64,000 bases of DNA from Bacteroidota bacterium (GTDB taxonomy: Bacteria > Bacteroidota > Bacteroidia > Chitinophagales > Chitinophagaceae): contig JAPLEI010000100.1 of assembly GCA_026391195.1 (NCBI GenBank), forward strand, positions 22,256 to 86,255. The letters are read 5' to 3'. This document shows positions 36,791-46,396 of the stretch, piece after piece. A model generated the notes under the pieces. It searched no databases. It was not told the DNA's origin and worked only from the letters and a program-made list of their open reading frames with translations. Each line of letters begins with the position of its first letter. Position 1 is the stretch's first letter. The translations under genes and the position numbers were made by a program.

Positions 36791-38017
36791 CTACTCAACC
36801 CGATGCAACCCCTTATGGCCAAAGGCTTGGTGCAAGCGGCCTTTATCAAACATCTTTTCATGATGCGAAATCACAATGGTAGCCACCCCATTACCGATAA
36901 AATTGGTTATCGCCCTGGCTTCCGACATAAATCGATCTACCCCTAACAAAAGTGCCAATCCTTCTATCGGTATAACTTTTGTTGCGGTTAAAGTAGAGGC
37001 TAATATAATAAAGCCACTACCCGTAACACCGGCAGCCCCCTTGGAGGTAACCATCAATATACCAATGATGGTGATGATTTGAGAGAAATTCAGGTTGATA
37101 TCAAATACCTGCGCCAGAAAAATCATGGCCATCGACAAATAAATAGAAGTACCATCCAGGTTAAATGAATAGCCGGCCGGCACCACCAAACCAACCACCG
37201 ATTTATGGCATCCCATAGCTTCTAGTTTTTCCATCAGCGAAGGCAAACCCGCTTCGGAAGAGGAGGTTCCGAGCACAATCAGCAACTCATTTTTTATGTA
37301 GGCGAGAAAAGCAAGTATACTGATAGAATAATATTTGAGCAAACCTCCCAATATCAAAAAAATAAACAATGCCATGGTTAGATATACGCACAACATCAAT
37401 TTACCCAAGGGCAGCAGGGAGGCAACTCCATATTTTCCGATGGTAAAAGCCATTCCGCCAAAAGCCCCCACCGGAGCGAGTTTCATAACCCAATGCAGTG
37501 CCTTAAACACATAAGAAGAGGCGATATAAAAGTAATGCAGCACTTGCTCTCTGCGCACACTGCGGCTGATAACAATACCCACCACAATGGCAATTAGTAA
37601 AACCTGAATGGTGCTATTGTCTTTAAAAAAATCTATCCACGAGATGGAAGGATTGCCTGTTTTGTATTTAGAAATATCCGCAGCACCGGCCGCCTTAGTA
37701 TTGATGCCCGCTCCAGGTTTAAAAATCCAGCCAACTGCCATGCCGATTATCAAAGCAATGGTGGTTACTATCTCAAAATAGAGTAAGGCTTTTCCGCCAA
37801 CCCTACCTACTTTTTTCAAATCACCCATTCCGGAAATACCGGTAACGATGGTAATAAAAATAATAGGACCAATAAACCATTTTACCACCTGAATAAAATA
37901 GTCGCCCAGTGGCTTCATCTTTACGGCTGTTGCCGGACTAAAGTGCCCCAACAGTACACCGGCAGTAATGGCGAGTAATACCCAAAAGGTTAAATTGGTA
38001 ATTAACTTCTTTATCAT
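36791..38017 (-). CDS. Dicarboxylate/amino acid:cation symporter (DAACS)
   Basis: A 408-residue inner-membrane sodium- or proton-coupled symporter of the GltP/DctA family. Start at 38017 (MIKKLITNLTFWVLLAITAG) where the first membrane helix begins; an in-frame TTG/GTG extension overlaps the gene upstream. Family landmarks: LGTSSSEAGLPSLMEKLE (hairpin 1 serine-rich motif), GYSFNLDGTSIYLSMA (helix 7 NMDGT-type motif), and TSKGAAGVTGSGFIILASTL (hairpin 2). All substrate-binding helices are complete. It closes the third SusC-SusD operon, 10 bases after the SGNH gene, which suggests uptake of an organic acid released from the imported compound; this is inference. Confidence 0.9.
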   Translation of the reverse strand: MIKKLITNLTFWVLLAITAGVLLGHFSPATAVKMKPLGDYFIQVVKWFIGPIIFITIVTGISGMGDLKKVGRVGGKALLYFEIVTTIALIIGMAVGWIFKPGAGINTKAAGAADISKYKTGNPSISWIDFFKDNSTIQVLLIAIVVGIVISRSVRREQVLHYFYIASSYVFKALHWVMKLAPVGAFGGMAFTIGKYGVASLLPLGKLMLCVYLTMALFIFLILGGLLKYYSISILAFLAYIKNELLIVLGTSSSEAGLPSLMEKLEAMGCHKSVVGLVVPAGYSFNLDGTSIYLSMAMIFLAQVFDINLNFSQIITIIGILMVTSKGAAGVTGSGFIILASTLTATKVIPIEGLALLLGVDRFMSEARAITNFIGNGVATIVISHHEKMFDKGRLHQAFGHKGLHRVE

Positions 38018-38027
38018 GTGCGGGGCA

Positions 38028-38819
38028 TTACTGATTTTGTTTACGCTGAATTTGCTCAACCATTTCGGCACATAATTTCATTTCCTGCTCTGTGAGCTGC
38101 ATCAATCGAAATGATTCCCCGTCTTTATCCGGATAATTATATACTGTTTGAAATTTAGAAGGAAGTTGTCCGGTTATTTTTTTTATAAAACTCAAGGCAA
38201 TTAAAAAAGTTCCCAAATTAGCCGGATGTGATCCGTCGGTAAAAAACAAGTTCATCTCCGGATGAAGCTCCCTCGCCAACTGCCAGGCATCCCCTACCGG
38301 CACTCGAGTGGCTCCGGTGTTGGCAGATAACTCCTGATAGGCCTGTGTAATTACCGACTGAGTTTCCGGTGTTTTCTCCCGGGCCCAGGTGGTATACAAA
38401 TAAGGGTTAGCCCCCTGTTTGCTGATCAATTTACAAAACAACGCACCATAATACAGAAGGCTGTCTTTATGCTCAATAGGCCACATGCTATTATCCTGAA
38501 TTACCACTACATCGTACTTCTTTTGGCTGATCAGTTCTTTAGAACGCAATCCCCGCAATCCACGCCAATGTTCACCCAGGTGGGCAGCCCCTACGGTTGA
38601 CTTAGTACAAATCAACTGAGTAGGCATCGACTCGGTGAGTAAATTAATCAGTTGTGAGAGGTTATTATAATATACATAGCTATTGCCCACAAACAATACC
38701 CGAATGGTATCGCGCTTATCGGCAGCTTGCAGTTGGGTGCTGCTCAATATTACTATGAACAGCATCCAACTTCTAAGCACTTGCCAATTGATAGCAAACT
38801 TTTTATTTACCCTATTCAT
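38028..38819 (-). CDS. SGNH/GDSL-family hydrolase, exported
   Basis: A 263-residue secreted hydrolase. The signal peptide is at residues 1-32. SGNH blocks are VLFVGNSYVYYNNL (block I, nucleophile Ser in GNSY), VVIQDNSMWP (in place of the block III region) and FTDGSHPANLG (block V, Asp and His). The expected function is an esterase or deacylase on a sugar or glycan. The gene starts one base before the end of the SusD gene (TAATG overlap) and is 10 bases ahead of the symporter, so it is translated together with the importer. The acyl group is not identifiable. Confidence 0.82.
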   Translation of the reverse strand: MNRVNKKFAINWQVLRSWMLFIVILSSTQLQAADKRDTIRVLFVGNSYVYYNNLSQLINLLTESMPTQLICTKSTVGAAHLGEHWRGLRGLRSKELISQKKYDVVVIQDNSMWPIEHKDSLLYYGALFCKLISKQGANPYLYTTWAREKTPETQSVITQAYQELSANTGATRVPVGDAWQLARELHPEMNLFFTDGSHPANLGTFLIALSFIKKITGQLPSKFQTVYNYPDKDGESFRLMQLTEQEMKLCAEMVEQIQRKQNQ

Positions 38820-40408
38820 TAGAATCCGGGGTTTTGCACCATATTCGGATTATTCTGCACCTGTGATACCGGAATCGGCAGAATAGTACGAAGTGTGTAT
38901 GAACTTGTTAGGGTAGCATATGAAATTAATCGGGAAGCGCCATTGCCGGCAGCATTGATTTTCACGTAATTCGTTTGGGTTCTGTTTAAATCAAACAACC
39001 GCTGCCCTTCTAACGCAAACTCCTTTCTTCTTTCTACAATAATACTATCTACAAAGGCAGTAGCCCGAATAGAACCCACTGGAGGAGTAGCTAATAATGA
39101 AGCTACATAGGGTTTGGTAGTAGAAGCAGTGTCGCGTAACTTTCTAATCAGGTTAATATCAGTAAGGGAGGAATTCAACTGGTTGGCATCATTATTTGCG
39201 ATAGCCAAACGTGCCAGTGCCTCTCCTCTAGACAAATACATTTCCGCTACCCGAAGCACTTTGATGTTTTCTAGATAGGTGCTGATATTTACATACTTGG
39301 CACAAAGGGGTACATTGGTTTCTCCGCCCAACGAATTACGATTTCCCAAGGCAATAAAACCTCTGCGCACATCGGTAGCAGCATAGGCATCATACAGGCC
39401 ACGGAACGTAGATAGGGTGGTACCTGTGCTTTTACTGTTCATGCTGGCAATGGTACCCAATAATTCGCCATATCCCTGCTGACTAGATAAATAAGCATAA
39501 GAATCGCTGCCGGGATTGTCGTTGGAATTATTAACTACTTCAAAAATAGACTCAATACTGTTTTGGGTACGGAAGTCTTGCACCATAGAACTATACGGAT
39601 ACAAGGAATATTTTCCTGAAGCAATCACTTCAGTGGAAGCAGTTACCGCCGTTGCCCAGTCTTCTTTAAAGATAGCAATTCTGGCACGAAGCGCTAATAC
39701 ACTAAATCTATTCAACCGGGTTCTGAACAAGGCGCTGTTTACTGTTCCGCTGCTGATTACCCCTCCACTAACGGGCATGCGCTTTAATGCATCTGTAATA
39801 TCCTTATCAATTTGTGTATACACTTCTGCAGCAGTATTACGGGCAGGATAAACTACATCGGCAATAGTAGTAATTGACTTTAAAACCAAGGGCACACAAA
39901 GGTGAGAACCATCGGCAGTAAATTTTAATGGGCGACCAAAGAATTTGGCCAGATCAAAATATACCAACGCTCTTACTGCATAGGCTTCTCCCACCAATTG
40001 CAACGCTTCTTCCTGCTCTAAAGCGGTGGCCACTTTTTTTATATTATCCTCATTGGCAATAATCGTATTGGCATTGGTAACTACCTGATACATCTGATTC
40101 CACATACGGCTTACATTGGCATCCGTAGCAGTATGCGTCATCGTATTCATACCAGTATATCGGTTTCCGGTTTTAACGCTTCGCGTCATGTTATCAGATA
40201 ATACCTCTGGAATTACCATAGCATCTCTTCCATAATAGCTATACGATTGCATCAAAGAATACAATCCGTTTACAGCTGCGCGAGAGGTGGATACCTGAGA
40301 AAACACATCCGTAGTTAACACACTTTGCTGTGGTTTCACTTCCAGGAAATCTTTGTTACAGGCAACTAAACAAGAGCCGGCAAAAACAATAAATAATAAC
40401 TTTTTCAT
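38819..40408 (-). CDS. SusD/RagB-like nutrient-binding lipoprotein
   Basis: A 529-residue lipoprotein. The start at 40408 (MKKLLFIVFAGSCLVAC) gives a clean signal and lipobox. The N-terminal SusD_3 region contains RAAVNGLYSLMQSYSYYGRD and GEAYAVRALVYFDLAKFFG; the RagB region contains VLRVAEMYLSRGEALARLA, IVERRKEFALEGQRLFDLN and ILPIPVSQVQNNPNM. It is the binding partner of the SusC 20 bases upstream and overlaps the SGNH gene downstream by one base. Confidence 0.92.
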   Translation of the reverse strand: MKKLLFIVFAGSCLVACNKDFLEVKPQQSVLTTDVFSQVSTSRAAVNGLYSLMQSYSYYGRDAMVIPEVLSDNMTRSVKTGNRYTGMNTMTHTATDANVSRMWNQMYQVVTNANTIIANEDNIKKVATALEQEEALQLVGEAYAVRALVYFDLAKFFGRPLKFTADGSHLCVPLVLKSITTIADVVYPARNTAAEVYTQIDKDITDALKRMPVSGGVISSGTVNSALFRTRLNRFSVLALRARIAIFKEDWATAVTASTEVIASGKYSLYPYSSMVQDFRTQNSIESIFEVVNNSNDNPGSDSYAYLSSQQGYGELLGTIASMNSKSTGTTLSTFRGLYDAYAATDVRRGFIALGNRNSLGGETNVPLCAKYVNISTYLENIKVLRVAEMYLSRGEALARLAIANNDANQLNSSLTDINLIRKLRDTASTTKPYVASLLATPPVGSIRATAFVDSIIVERRKEFALEGQRLFDLNRTQTNYVKINAAGNGASRLISYATLTSSYTLRTILPIPVSQVQNNPNMVQNPGF

Positions 40409-40428
40409 ATTCTTCATTTTTTCTGGAA

Positions 40429-43400
40429 TTATAAATTGATGTCAATACCTAACAATACGGTTCTAAATACCGGTGGACGCTGCGACAATACTCCGTCTAC
40501 AGAAACTTCCGGATCGGTATTAAATCGCTTGTCTTTGGTGTAGGTGAATACATTCTGTGCGCGCATATAAATTCGGGCACTGTTGATTTTCCATTTAGAA
40601 AGCATCTTAGGCGCAATCGTGTAAGACAAAGTAATATCTCTCAACCGCAGATAGCTACCATCATATAAAAAGCGACTGCTTTCTGGACTGCTACCAGCTG
40701 TAGGGCCAAGGAATATCGGCTTGGGCACATCCGTTTTTTGTCCCACCGTTGTCCACCGTCTTTCATATTCATATCTGCTTAAGCCATTGCTCTGATCGGA
40801 GAATCCCAGGTTCGCATCTGTTTTTTGCAGATATCCATACTCATCATAAATCGTATTACCCCAAAAAGCATAGAACTGAAAGCTAAGTCCAATTCCATGA
40901 TAAGTAAACGAGTTGGTAAGTCCTCCGTAAAACTTAGGAGAAGCACTTCCAAAAGCTTGCCGAGGTAATGCGGTAGTAAACACATTGGTTGTAGTGTCTT
41001 TTGCAGTATTTGTGTACCACAGCTGTTCGCCATTATCTGGATTTACACCCGCATAGGCCCTTTGATAGTGGGTATAAAAATCATATCCCACTTTACGCAA
41101 ATAGCTTCCGGATGGATAAGAAGGATCCAGTTCCGTTACCCGATTACGGTTTGTAGTAATATTAAAATCGGTGGTCCATTTTAACCCACGAGCAGATGTT
41201 GGTGCTATGTTAATAGAAGACAAAGTCAACTCCACACCACTATTTCGCATCGCACCGCTATTTACTGTAATGCTGGATACGCCATTTACACTGGGTACTG
41301 GCTGACTGATTAATAAATTACTACTAACCCGGTTATAATATTCGATGGACCCTGAAAAACGTCCTTTCGCCAATGCGAAATCGAGCCCTATGTTAAAGGG
41401 AATATTTTTTTCCCAGGTAAGGTTATCATTGGCCAACTGAGAAAGGGTAAGACCAGAACGGAAATCGTAGTCGCTACCTGCAGAATACAATCCCTGTGAT
41501 TCAAAGTTATCGATACCCTGATTTCCGGTATATCCATAGCTGGCTCTCAGTTTCAAATCTTTCACCCAATCTACGTTGAAGAATTTTTCATTGCTAATAT
41601 TCCAGCCCGCACCAACTGACCAGAATACGGCTGATTGAAAATTCTTGGCAAAACGAGAAGAAGCATCCTGACGAATAGATCCTGATACAAAGAAGCGATC
41701 GTTATAGCTATAGTTACCATTTAAAAATTTACTTAACAAGCGATTACCAGTAGCAGTTCCCGTGGTGGTAACCGGATTAGATCCGCCAGCAGGTGTATTG
41801 GTACCCGGTGCAATTCCATTTACTTCTATGGTGATATCCATATCTGACCGACTCTGGTTTTCGATACCGGCAAAGAGTTCCAGACTATGATCGTCTTTAA
41901 AAGTGGTTTTATATCGAACGATATTGGTGGTTATCCAGTTAATAATATCCTGCGAATAGTTGCTGATAACACCCCCAGCAGCCACATTTGCATTACCTAC
42001 GCGTGGATCATAAAAAATGGAAGTGAAAGCATGGTTAAAATCCAACGCATAATTTCCTTCAAAAGTGAGGCCCTTGGCTAAGCGAATGGTTGGACTCAGC
42101 ACCGCAGAAATATTATAGGTTTTCGCATTACGCTTGGTGGTTTCCAACACGGCTACTGGATTGTATCCGCTGTTGTAACCCAGTTCGTAGGTTGTACCAT
42201 CACTTTTATAAACGGGTAACCAAGGTGCTAAACGATACATAGCTCGCACGGGGTTTCCGAAGAAACTACCGCCCAAAAAGTTACTGGTACGCTGATAACT
42301 TCCGCTGATTCCGCCTTTGATAGTTATGCTTTTGGCAATTTCAGAGTTTACGTTTACCCGATAAGTGGCTTTATCGTAGTCGATATTTTTAGTAGGGGCA
42401 TCCGCTTTATAATAGCTTCCAGATAAGAAATAAGTGGTTTTATCACTTCCGCCACTGGCGTTGAGGTTATACTGTGAGTAGTTACCCTGACGAAGAACTT
42501 TATCAAACCAATCGGTATTTACGGTTGGATCTACGCCGTTGGCGGATAATAAAGAATCAAAAGAACTGGCTCTGTTGCCGGCATTTACCCAACCCTCTTT
42601 ATAATATTGTAAGTACTGGGGAGTAGTGAGTGTTTTTTGTTCTTCCCGAATGGTATTGCTGGTTACTCCACGCTGATAAATTAATCCCAGTTTGGTTTTT
42701 CCTGCCTTCCCTTTTTTGGTGGTAATTAATATTACCCCATTGGCAGCTCGGGATCCATATAAAGAAGTGGCGCTGGCATCTTTCAATACCGTAAGATTTT
42801 CAATATCGTTGGCGTTTAATCCGGCAATGGTGTTACTGTTCAAACCAGAAATATCTCCGCTCACCACCGGAATACCATCTATAACATACAAAGGAGCCGC
42901 TGTTGCATTGATAGAGCCTACACCCCGAATACGAATATTGGGCACACTTCCCGGCTGACCCGATCCGTTGGTACTTTGCACACCGGCAATATTGCCCTGC
43001 ATGGTTTCCTGTACAGAGGCATTGGGGGCAGATTCGATTATGGTATTTTTAATGGTACCTACCGAACCGGTAAATGTTTTCTTGCGCTGATTAGAATAAG
43101 CAACCACCAATACATCTTCCAGGTTATTCTCTGCCTGCTGCATTTGAACGGTGAGTGATTGATTGGGGAAGTTGGATACCGTTTCGGACTGCAGATCTAC
43201 CCGGCTAAAACGCAAGGTTTCTCCTTTTTTCAGTACGATGGTAAAAGACCCATCATCGGCAGTAACGGTTCCGGTTTTGCTTTTGGATGTTTGTACAGAA
43301 ACATTACCCAAGGGCGTGTTCTCTTTTTGTAAAACAACCTTCCCTTTTATGGTTCTGCTTTCGGGCACCGCGGTTTGCGACCAGGCCGCCTGTGGAACAG

Positions 43401-43449
43401 CTCCTACCAAAATACCCAAAAGGGCAACAATTGTGGCAACTCTTTTCAT
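40429..43449 (-). CDS. SusC/RagA TonB-linked outer-membrane transporter
   Basis: A 1006-residue TonB-dependent importer. The ATG at 43449 starts the signal MKRVATIVALLGILVGAVPQ; the frame opens ten residues earlier. It has the regulatory domain (TIKGKVVLQKENTPLGNVSV), the linker LEDVLVVAYSNQRKK, the plug with TAAPLYVIDGIPVVSGD and VLKDASATSLYGSRAANGVI, and a barrel ending VFRTVLLGIDINL. It begins the four-gene operon SusC-SusD-SGNH hydrolase-DAACS symporter. The substrate could be an esterified or acid-carrying sugar, judged only from the two downstream genes. Confidence 0.93.
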   Translation of the reverse strand: MKRVATIVALLGILVGAVPQAAWSQTAVPESRTIKGKVVLQKENTPLGNVSVQTSKSKTGTVTADDGSFTIVLKKGETLRFSRVDLQSETVSNFPNQSLTVQMQQAENNLEDVLVVAYSNQRKKTFTGSVGTIKNTIIESAPNASVQETMQGNIAGVQSTNGSGQPGSVPNIRIRGVGSINATAAPLYVIDGIPVVSGDISGLNSNTIAGLNANDIENLTVLKDASATSLYGSRAANGVILITTKKGKAGKTKLGLIYQRGVTSNTIREEQKTLTTPQYLQYYKEGWVNAGNRASSFDSLLSANGVDPTVNTDWFDKVLRQGNYSQYNLNASGGSDKTTYFLSGSYYKADAPTKNIDYDKATYRVNVNSEIAKSITIKGGISGSYQRTSNFLGGSFFGNPVRAMYRLAPWLPVYKSDGTTYELGYNSGYNPVAVLETTKRNAKTYNISAVLSPTIRLAKGLTFEGNYALDFNHAFTSIFYDPRVGNANVAAGGVISNYSQDIINWITTNIVRYKTTFKDDHSLELFAGIENQSRSDMDITIEVNGIAPGTNTPAGGSNPVTTTGTATGNRLLSKFLNGNYSYNDRFFVSGSIRQDASSRFAKNFQSAVFWSVGAGWNISNEKFFNVDWVKDLKLRASYGYTGNQGIDNFESQGLYSAGSDYDFRSGLTLSQLANDNLTWEKNIPFNIGLDFALAKGRFSGSIEYYNRVSSNLLISQPVPSVNGVSSITVNSGAMRNSGVELTLSSINIAPTSARGLKWTTDFNITTNRNRVTELDPSYPSGSYLRKVGYDFYTHYQRAYAGVNPDNGEQLWYTNTAKDTTTNVFTTALPRQAFGSASPKFYGGLTNSFTYHGIGLSFQFYAFWGNTIYDEYGYLQKTDANLGFSDQSNGLSRYEYERRWTTVGQKTDVPKPIFLGPTAGSSPESSRFLYDGSYLRLRDITLSYTIAPKMLSKWKINSARIYMRAQNVFTYTKDKRFNTDPEVSVDGVLSQRPPVFRTVLLGIDINL

Positions 43450-43493
43450 ATTACAATAGTTAAAATATAAGCGAATCAAATGACCTCACAATA

Positions 43494-43535
43494 AACATTT
43501 AATGTTGCCAAAAAGATTTGTTTTGTTAATCTTTC
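43494..43535 (-). promoter_or_regulatory. Palindromes upstream of the third SusC gene
   Basis: A 13-base palindrome AACATTTAATGTT at 43494-43506 and a second inverted repeat, AAAGATT with AATCTTT, at 43513-43535. Both are 45-90 bases upstream of the SusC start and 80-120 bases ahead of the divergent gene, so either gene could be the target. No regulator is encoded next to them. Confidence 0.4.
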
Positions 43536-43616
43536 TTTAACTTTATGTAAATCTGAAATAGCAGGTAAATTTCGGAAATTTTATAAAAAATTGATTACCA
43601 GTAATTTATAAATATT

Positions 43617-44870
43617 TTGACTGTATCCAGGGCTGAAATAATTTATCTCCTAACCCGCTGTATCGAAAAATATCAGCAGGAAACCGGCATGGCTTTGGTG
43701 CCCAACACCAATAAGAAAAACTACGAGCCCCTTTCTATTTTGTTGAGTGAAATCAGCAACCGACTCCCCGAAACGGCAGAATCTCAGCAACATATCCCCT
43801 ATACGCCAGACGCAAAAAAGCTTAGCACGGAGTATCCTTTTAGAAAATATGATATAACCGGCGGGCAAATAAGAGATGCTTTTATGGGGTTAGTAGCCAA
43901 CCCGCGCCCCTTTTTGGTAGATGCCTGCTATATATATCTGTATAAGGTAGGTAGACAAGGATTTGAAATGAATCCGGTTGATGAACAGTTAGAGAAAAAA
44001 ATAAAAGCCGAAGATTCGCAAGTTGGAGAGTCTTTATCCGTTTACCAGGAAAATGAACAGCTTAAAAATCAGCTGCAGGAATTACAATCGAGCCCACTTA
44101 CGCGTAATCCTACATCTATAAAATGGCTGAAGTTATTGGTGGGAGCTTTCGGTTTGCTATCCATTATACTGGGTACACTTTATTACAAATCGCATCTCTC
44201 GCATCAACGCCTGAGCAAACAAATGAGTTTGCTGCCCTATCAGCCCACTACAGCCGAAATAGATAGTTTACAAGGTATCTGGATTTGCTATACCGGTTCA
44301 CCACAGGTTCGGCAATCAGATCCGGACCGATACCATAAAATAGTGGCTAATCTAGTACAGATTACCTACCAGCCGGAGGGATATTTTTTGGTAGAAAGAT
44401 ATGGAGCCAGCTTCAATCACAACGGCTATGCCCAATTCGAAAGCCCGGGACTGGTATCTATCCATACCCATGTAAAAAATAACTTACAACAAATAGAGTC
44501 GCCCCGCCACTCACTACTTACCCTTCAACACAGTGCATCCTCTCCTTATATAAATGTAATGTCTACCTCCTGGAATTTTGATGTAGGCAAATTCAATCAG
44601 ATTATCGGCATCCGAGAAGTATATCAAAAGATCGGAAAAGGAGGCACCCTGGAAGAAGTATACAATTCACTGGAAAATGCGCAGTGCAAGTGTAAGATAG
44701 TACGCTGGCATCAACCTAATCAACCCACCCAAAGCTGGTTTCTGAAAAATAGTCCGATCGACTCGCTGCACAATAGCTACCTCTCAACACTGATTAATGA
44801 GAACAGCATTTTATTAAAAGATCCTGCGGGAAACCTGCGGCCAGATAGCCTTACCAACCAACATCCATAA
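43617..44870 (+). CDS. Hypothetical single-pass membrane protein
   Basis: A 417-residue protein of no family I can name. It starts with TTG at 43617; a stop lies five codons upstream and the next ATG would remove 24 residues (TVSRAEIIYLLTRCIEKY) that look like a real first helix. Residues 1-110 form a compact helical domain, then a charged coiled-coil-like stretch (YQENEQLKNQLQELQ), a membrane helix near residue 175 (LKLLVGAFGLLSIILGTLYY), and a 220-residue C-terminal domain, probably periplasmic and beta-rich (IWICYTGSPQVRQSDPDRYH). The layout suggests a sensor or signalling adaptor. It is convergent with the helicase gene (6 bases between the stops). Confidence 0.65.
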   Translation: MTVSRAEIIYLLTRCIEKYQQETGMALVPNTNKKNYEPLSILLSEISNRLPETAESQQHIPYTPDAKKLSTEYPFRKYDITGGQIRDAFMGLVANPRPFLVDACYIYLYKVGRQGFEMNPVDEQLEKKIKAEDSQVGESLSVYQENEQLKNQLQELQSSPLTRNPTSIKWLKLLVGAFGLLSIILGTLYYKSHLSHQRLSKQMSLLPYQPTTAEIDSLQGIWICYTGSPQVRQSDPDRYHKIVANLVQITYQPEGYFLVERYGASFNHNGYAQFESPGLVSIHTHVKNNLQQIESPRHSLLTLQHSASSPYINVMSTSWNFDVGKFNQIIGIREVYQKIGKGGTLEEVYNSLENAQCKCKIVRWHQPNQPTQSWFLKNSPIDSLHNSYLSTLINENSILLKDPAGNLRPDSLTNQHP

Positions 44871-44876
44871 ATTACC

Positions 44877-46187
44877 CTATCCCTTAGCAGAACTGTTAGA
44901 AGATCCTTTGGGCCGATGTACAGAAGACCGAAATCCCTGATGTCGGGTACCTTTCGAATGGGTATCCGTATGCGCTCCTTTATTGGGGCGTTGCGGGTAT
45001 TGACCGCCGCGGCCACCTGAGGGGCGAGCTGCTCGTGGATTATAGGCAGGCGTAGGGCCAAGTTGCTCGGGAACCGGACTTTTGGTAACTTCTTTGCCCA
45101 ATAGTTTTTCTATGCGGGAAAAAGATGCCTGTTCGCCCTCGGTAATAAAGGTATAGGCCGTTCCCTTACTTTCGGCACGGGCGGTTCTTCCGATGCGGTG
45201 GATATAATCTTCGCCATCGTGGGGCACATCATAATTAATTACCAGGTCAATATCCTCCACATCAATACCCCGGCTGAGGATGTCGGTAGCTACCAGTACT
45301 TTCACTTTACGATTACGAAAATCTTGTAATACCTGTTCGCGTTGAGACTGCTCCAGATCGGCATGAATTTCATCGGCATGCAGGTTGGCACGTTGTAAAT
45401 CGCGGGTAAGCTGCTTCACCTGTTGCTTTCTCGAGCAAAAAACAATCACACTTTGCTGCTCTCTTCCCGCCAACAGGGCTTTGATTAAGGGAATCTTCTG
45501 CGGCTCGTATACCACAAAAGCTTCTTGCACTATTTGCTCGGGTGGTTTAGAAACGGCAATATTAATCTCTAATGGATTATGCAAAATTTTTCGCGCCAGC
45601 TCTCGCATTTTAGCAGGCATGGTTGCCGAAAACAACAAATTCTGGCGTTGCTTGGGCAGGTAGGAGATGATTTTCATAATATCATCATGAAATCCCATAT
45701 CCAGCATCCGGTCGGCCTCATCTAAAATCAGGTATTTGAGCGATTTTACCTGCACATACCCCATATTCAGGTGGGTAATCATCCGCCCGGGCGTACAAAT
45801 CACCATATCAACTCCGGTTGTAAGTGCTTTCTTTTCTAAAGAAAAATTTATGCCATCCCCTCCCCCATATACCGCCATAGAACTAACGGAGGTAAAGTAA
45901 GAAAGTCCTTCCATTGCCTGCTCAATTTGCACTGCCAGCTCGCGGGTAGGCACAATAATCATGGCTTTGATCTGATGCTCTTCCTGTGGTTCGGTAAGTA
46001 TCCGGTGAATTACCGGTAACAAAAAAGCGGCTGTTTTGCCGGTGCCGGTTTGTGCGGAGGCAATAATATCTTTGCCCTCCAGAATGGGTTGTATCACCTG
46101 CTCCTGCACCGGGGTGGCCGTTTCATAGCCCATCGAATCAATTCCCTCTAATAATCTTTCATCCAGGCCTAACTCAGTAAATTTCAA
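44877..46187 (-). CDS. rhlE: DEAD-box RNA helicase, RhlE-like
   Basis: A 436-residue ATP-dependent RNA helicase. All motifs are present: Q motif with GYETATPVQEQ, Walker A AQTGTGKT, DEAD box in YLILDEADRMLDMGF, SATMP, VIVFCSRKQQVKQL, ATDILSRGIDVEDI and HRIGRTARA. The C-terminal tail is rich in Gly, Arg, Pro and His, as in RNA-binding tails of RhlE-type helicases. It is likely to act on ribosome assembly, mRNA turnover or cold growth. The gene is alone, convergent with the hypothetical protein gene. Confidence 0.93.
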   Translation of the reverse strand: MKFTELGLDERLLEGIDSMGYETATPVQEQVIQPILEGKDIIASAQTGTGKTAAFLLPVIHRILTEPQEEHQIKAMIIVPTRELAVQIEQAMEGLSYFTSVSSMAVYGGGDGINFSLEKKALTTGVDMVICTPGRMITHLNMGYVQVKSLKYLILDEADRMLDMGFHDDIMKIISYLPKQRQNLLFSATMPAKMRELARKILHNPLEINIAVSKPPEQIVQEAFVVYEPQKIPLIKALLAGREQQSVIVFCSRKQQVKQLTRDLQRANLHADEIHADLEQSQREQVLQDFRNRKVKVLVATDILSRGIDVEDIDLVINYDVPHDGEDYIHRIGRTARAESKGTAYTFITEGEQASFSRIEKLLGKEVTKSPVPEQLGPTPAYNPRAARPSGGRGGQYPQRPNKGAHTDTHSKGTRHQGFRSSVHRPKGSSNSSAKG

Positions 46188-46350
46188 AATTGCTTGTTTA
46201 ATAAATAATAGGACAAAGATAGGTTGTTTGGGTTGGCCGGGGGTGTTAATAGGCCCTGTTTGGGAGCTTTGGACTTGGTTTTAGGGGTTGAAGGGAGGTA
46301 TTTATATATTTTTGACTAATTTTTAACCCTCTTAATGCGGCCAATTCAGT

Positions 46351-46358
46351 TATTTTTG
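46351..46358 (+). promoter_or_regulatory. -7 promoter box of the beta-barrel gene
   Basis: TATTTTTG, a match to the Bacteroidota TAnnTTTG box, 39 bases ahead of the chosen ATG at 46397. It lies between the divergent helicase gene and the beta-barrel gene. Confidence 0.55.
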
Positions 46359-46396
46359 CCCCGCTACAGCAAATGATTGCTGTTCAACGTTACCAC

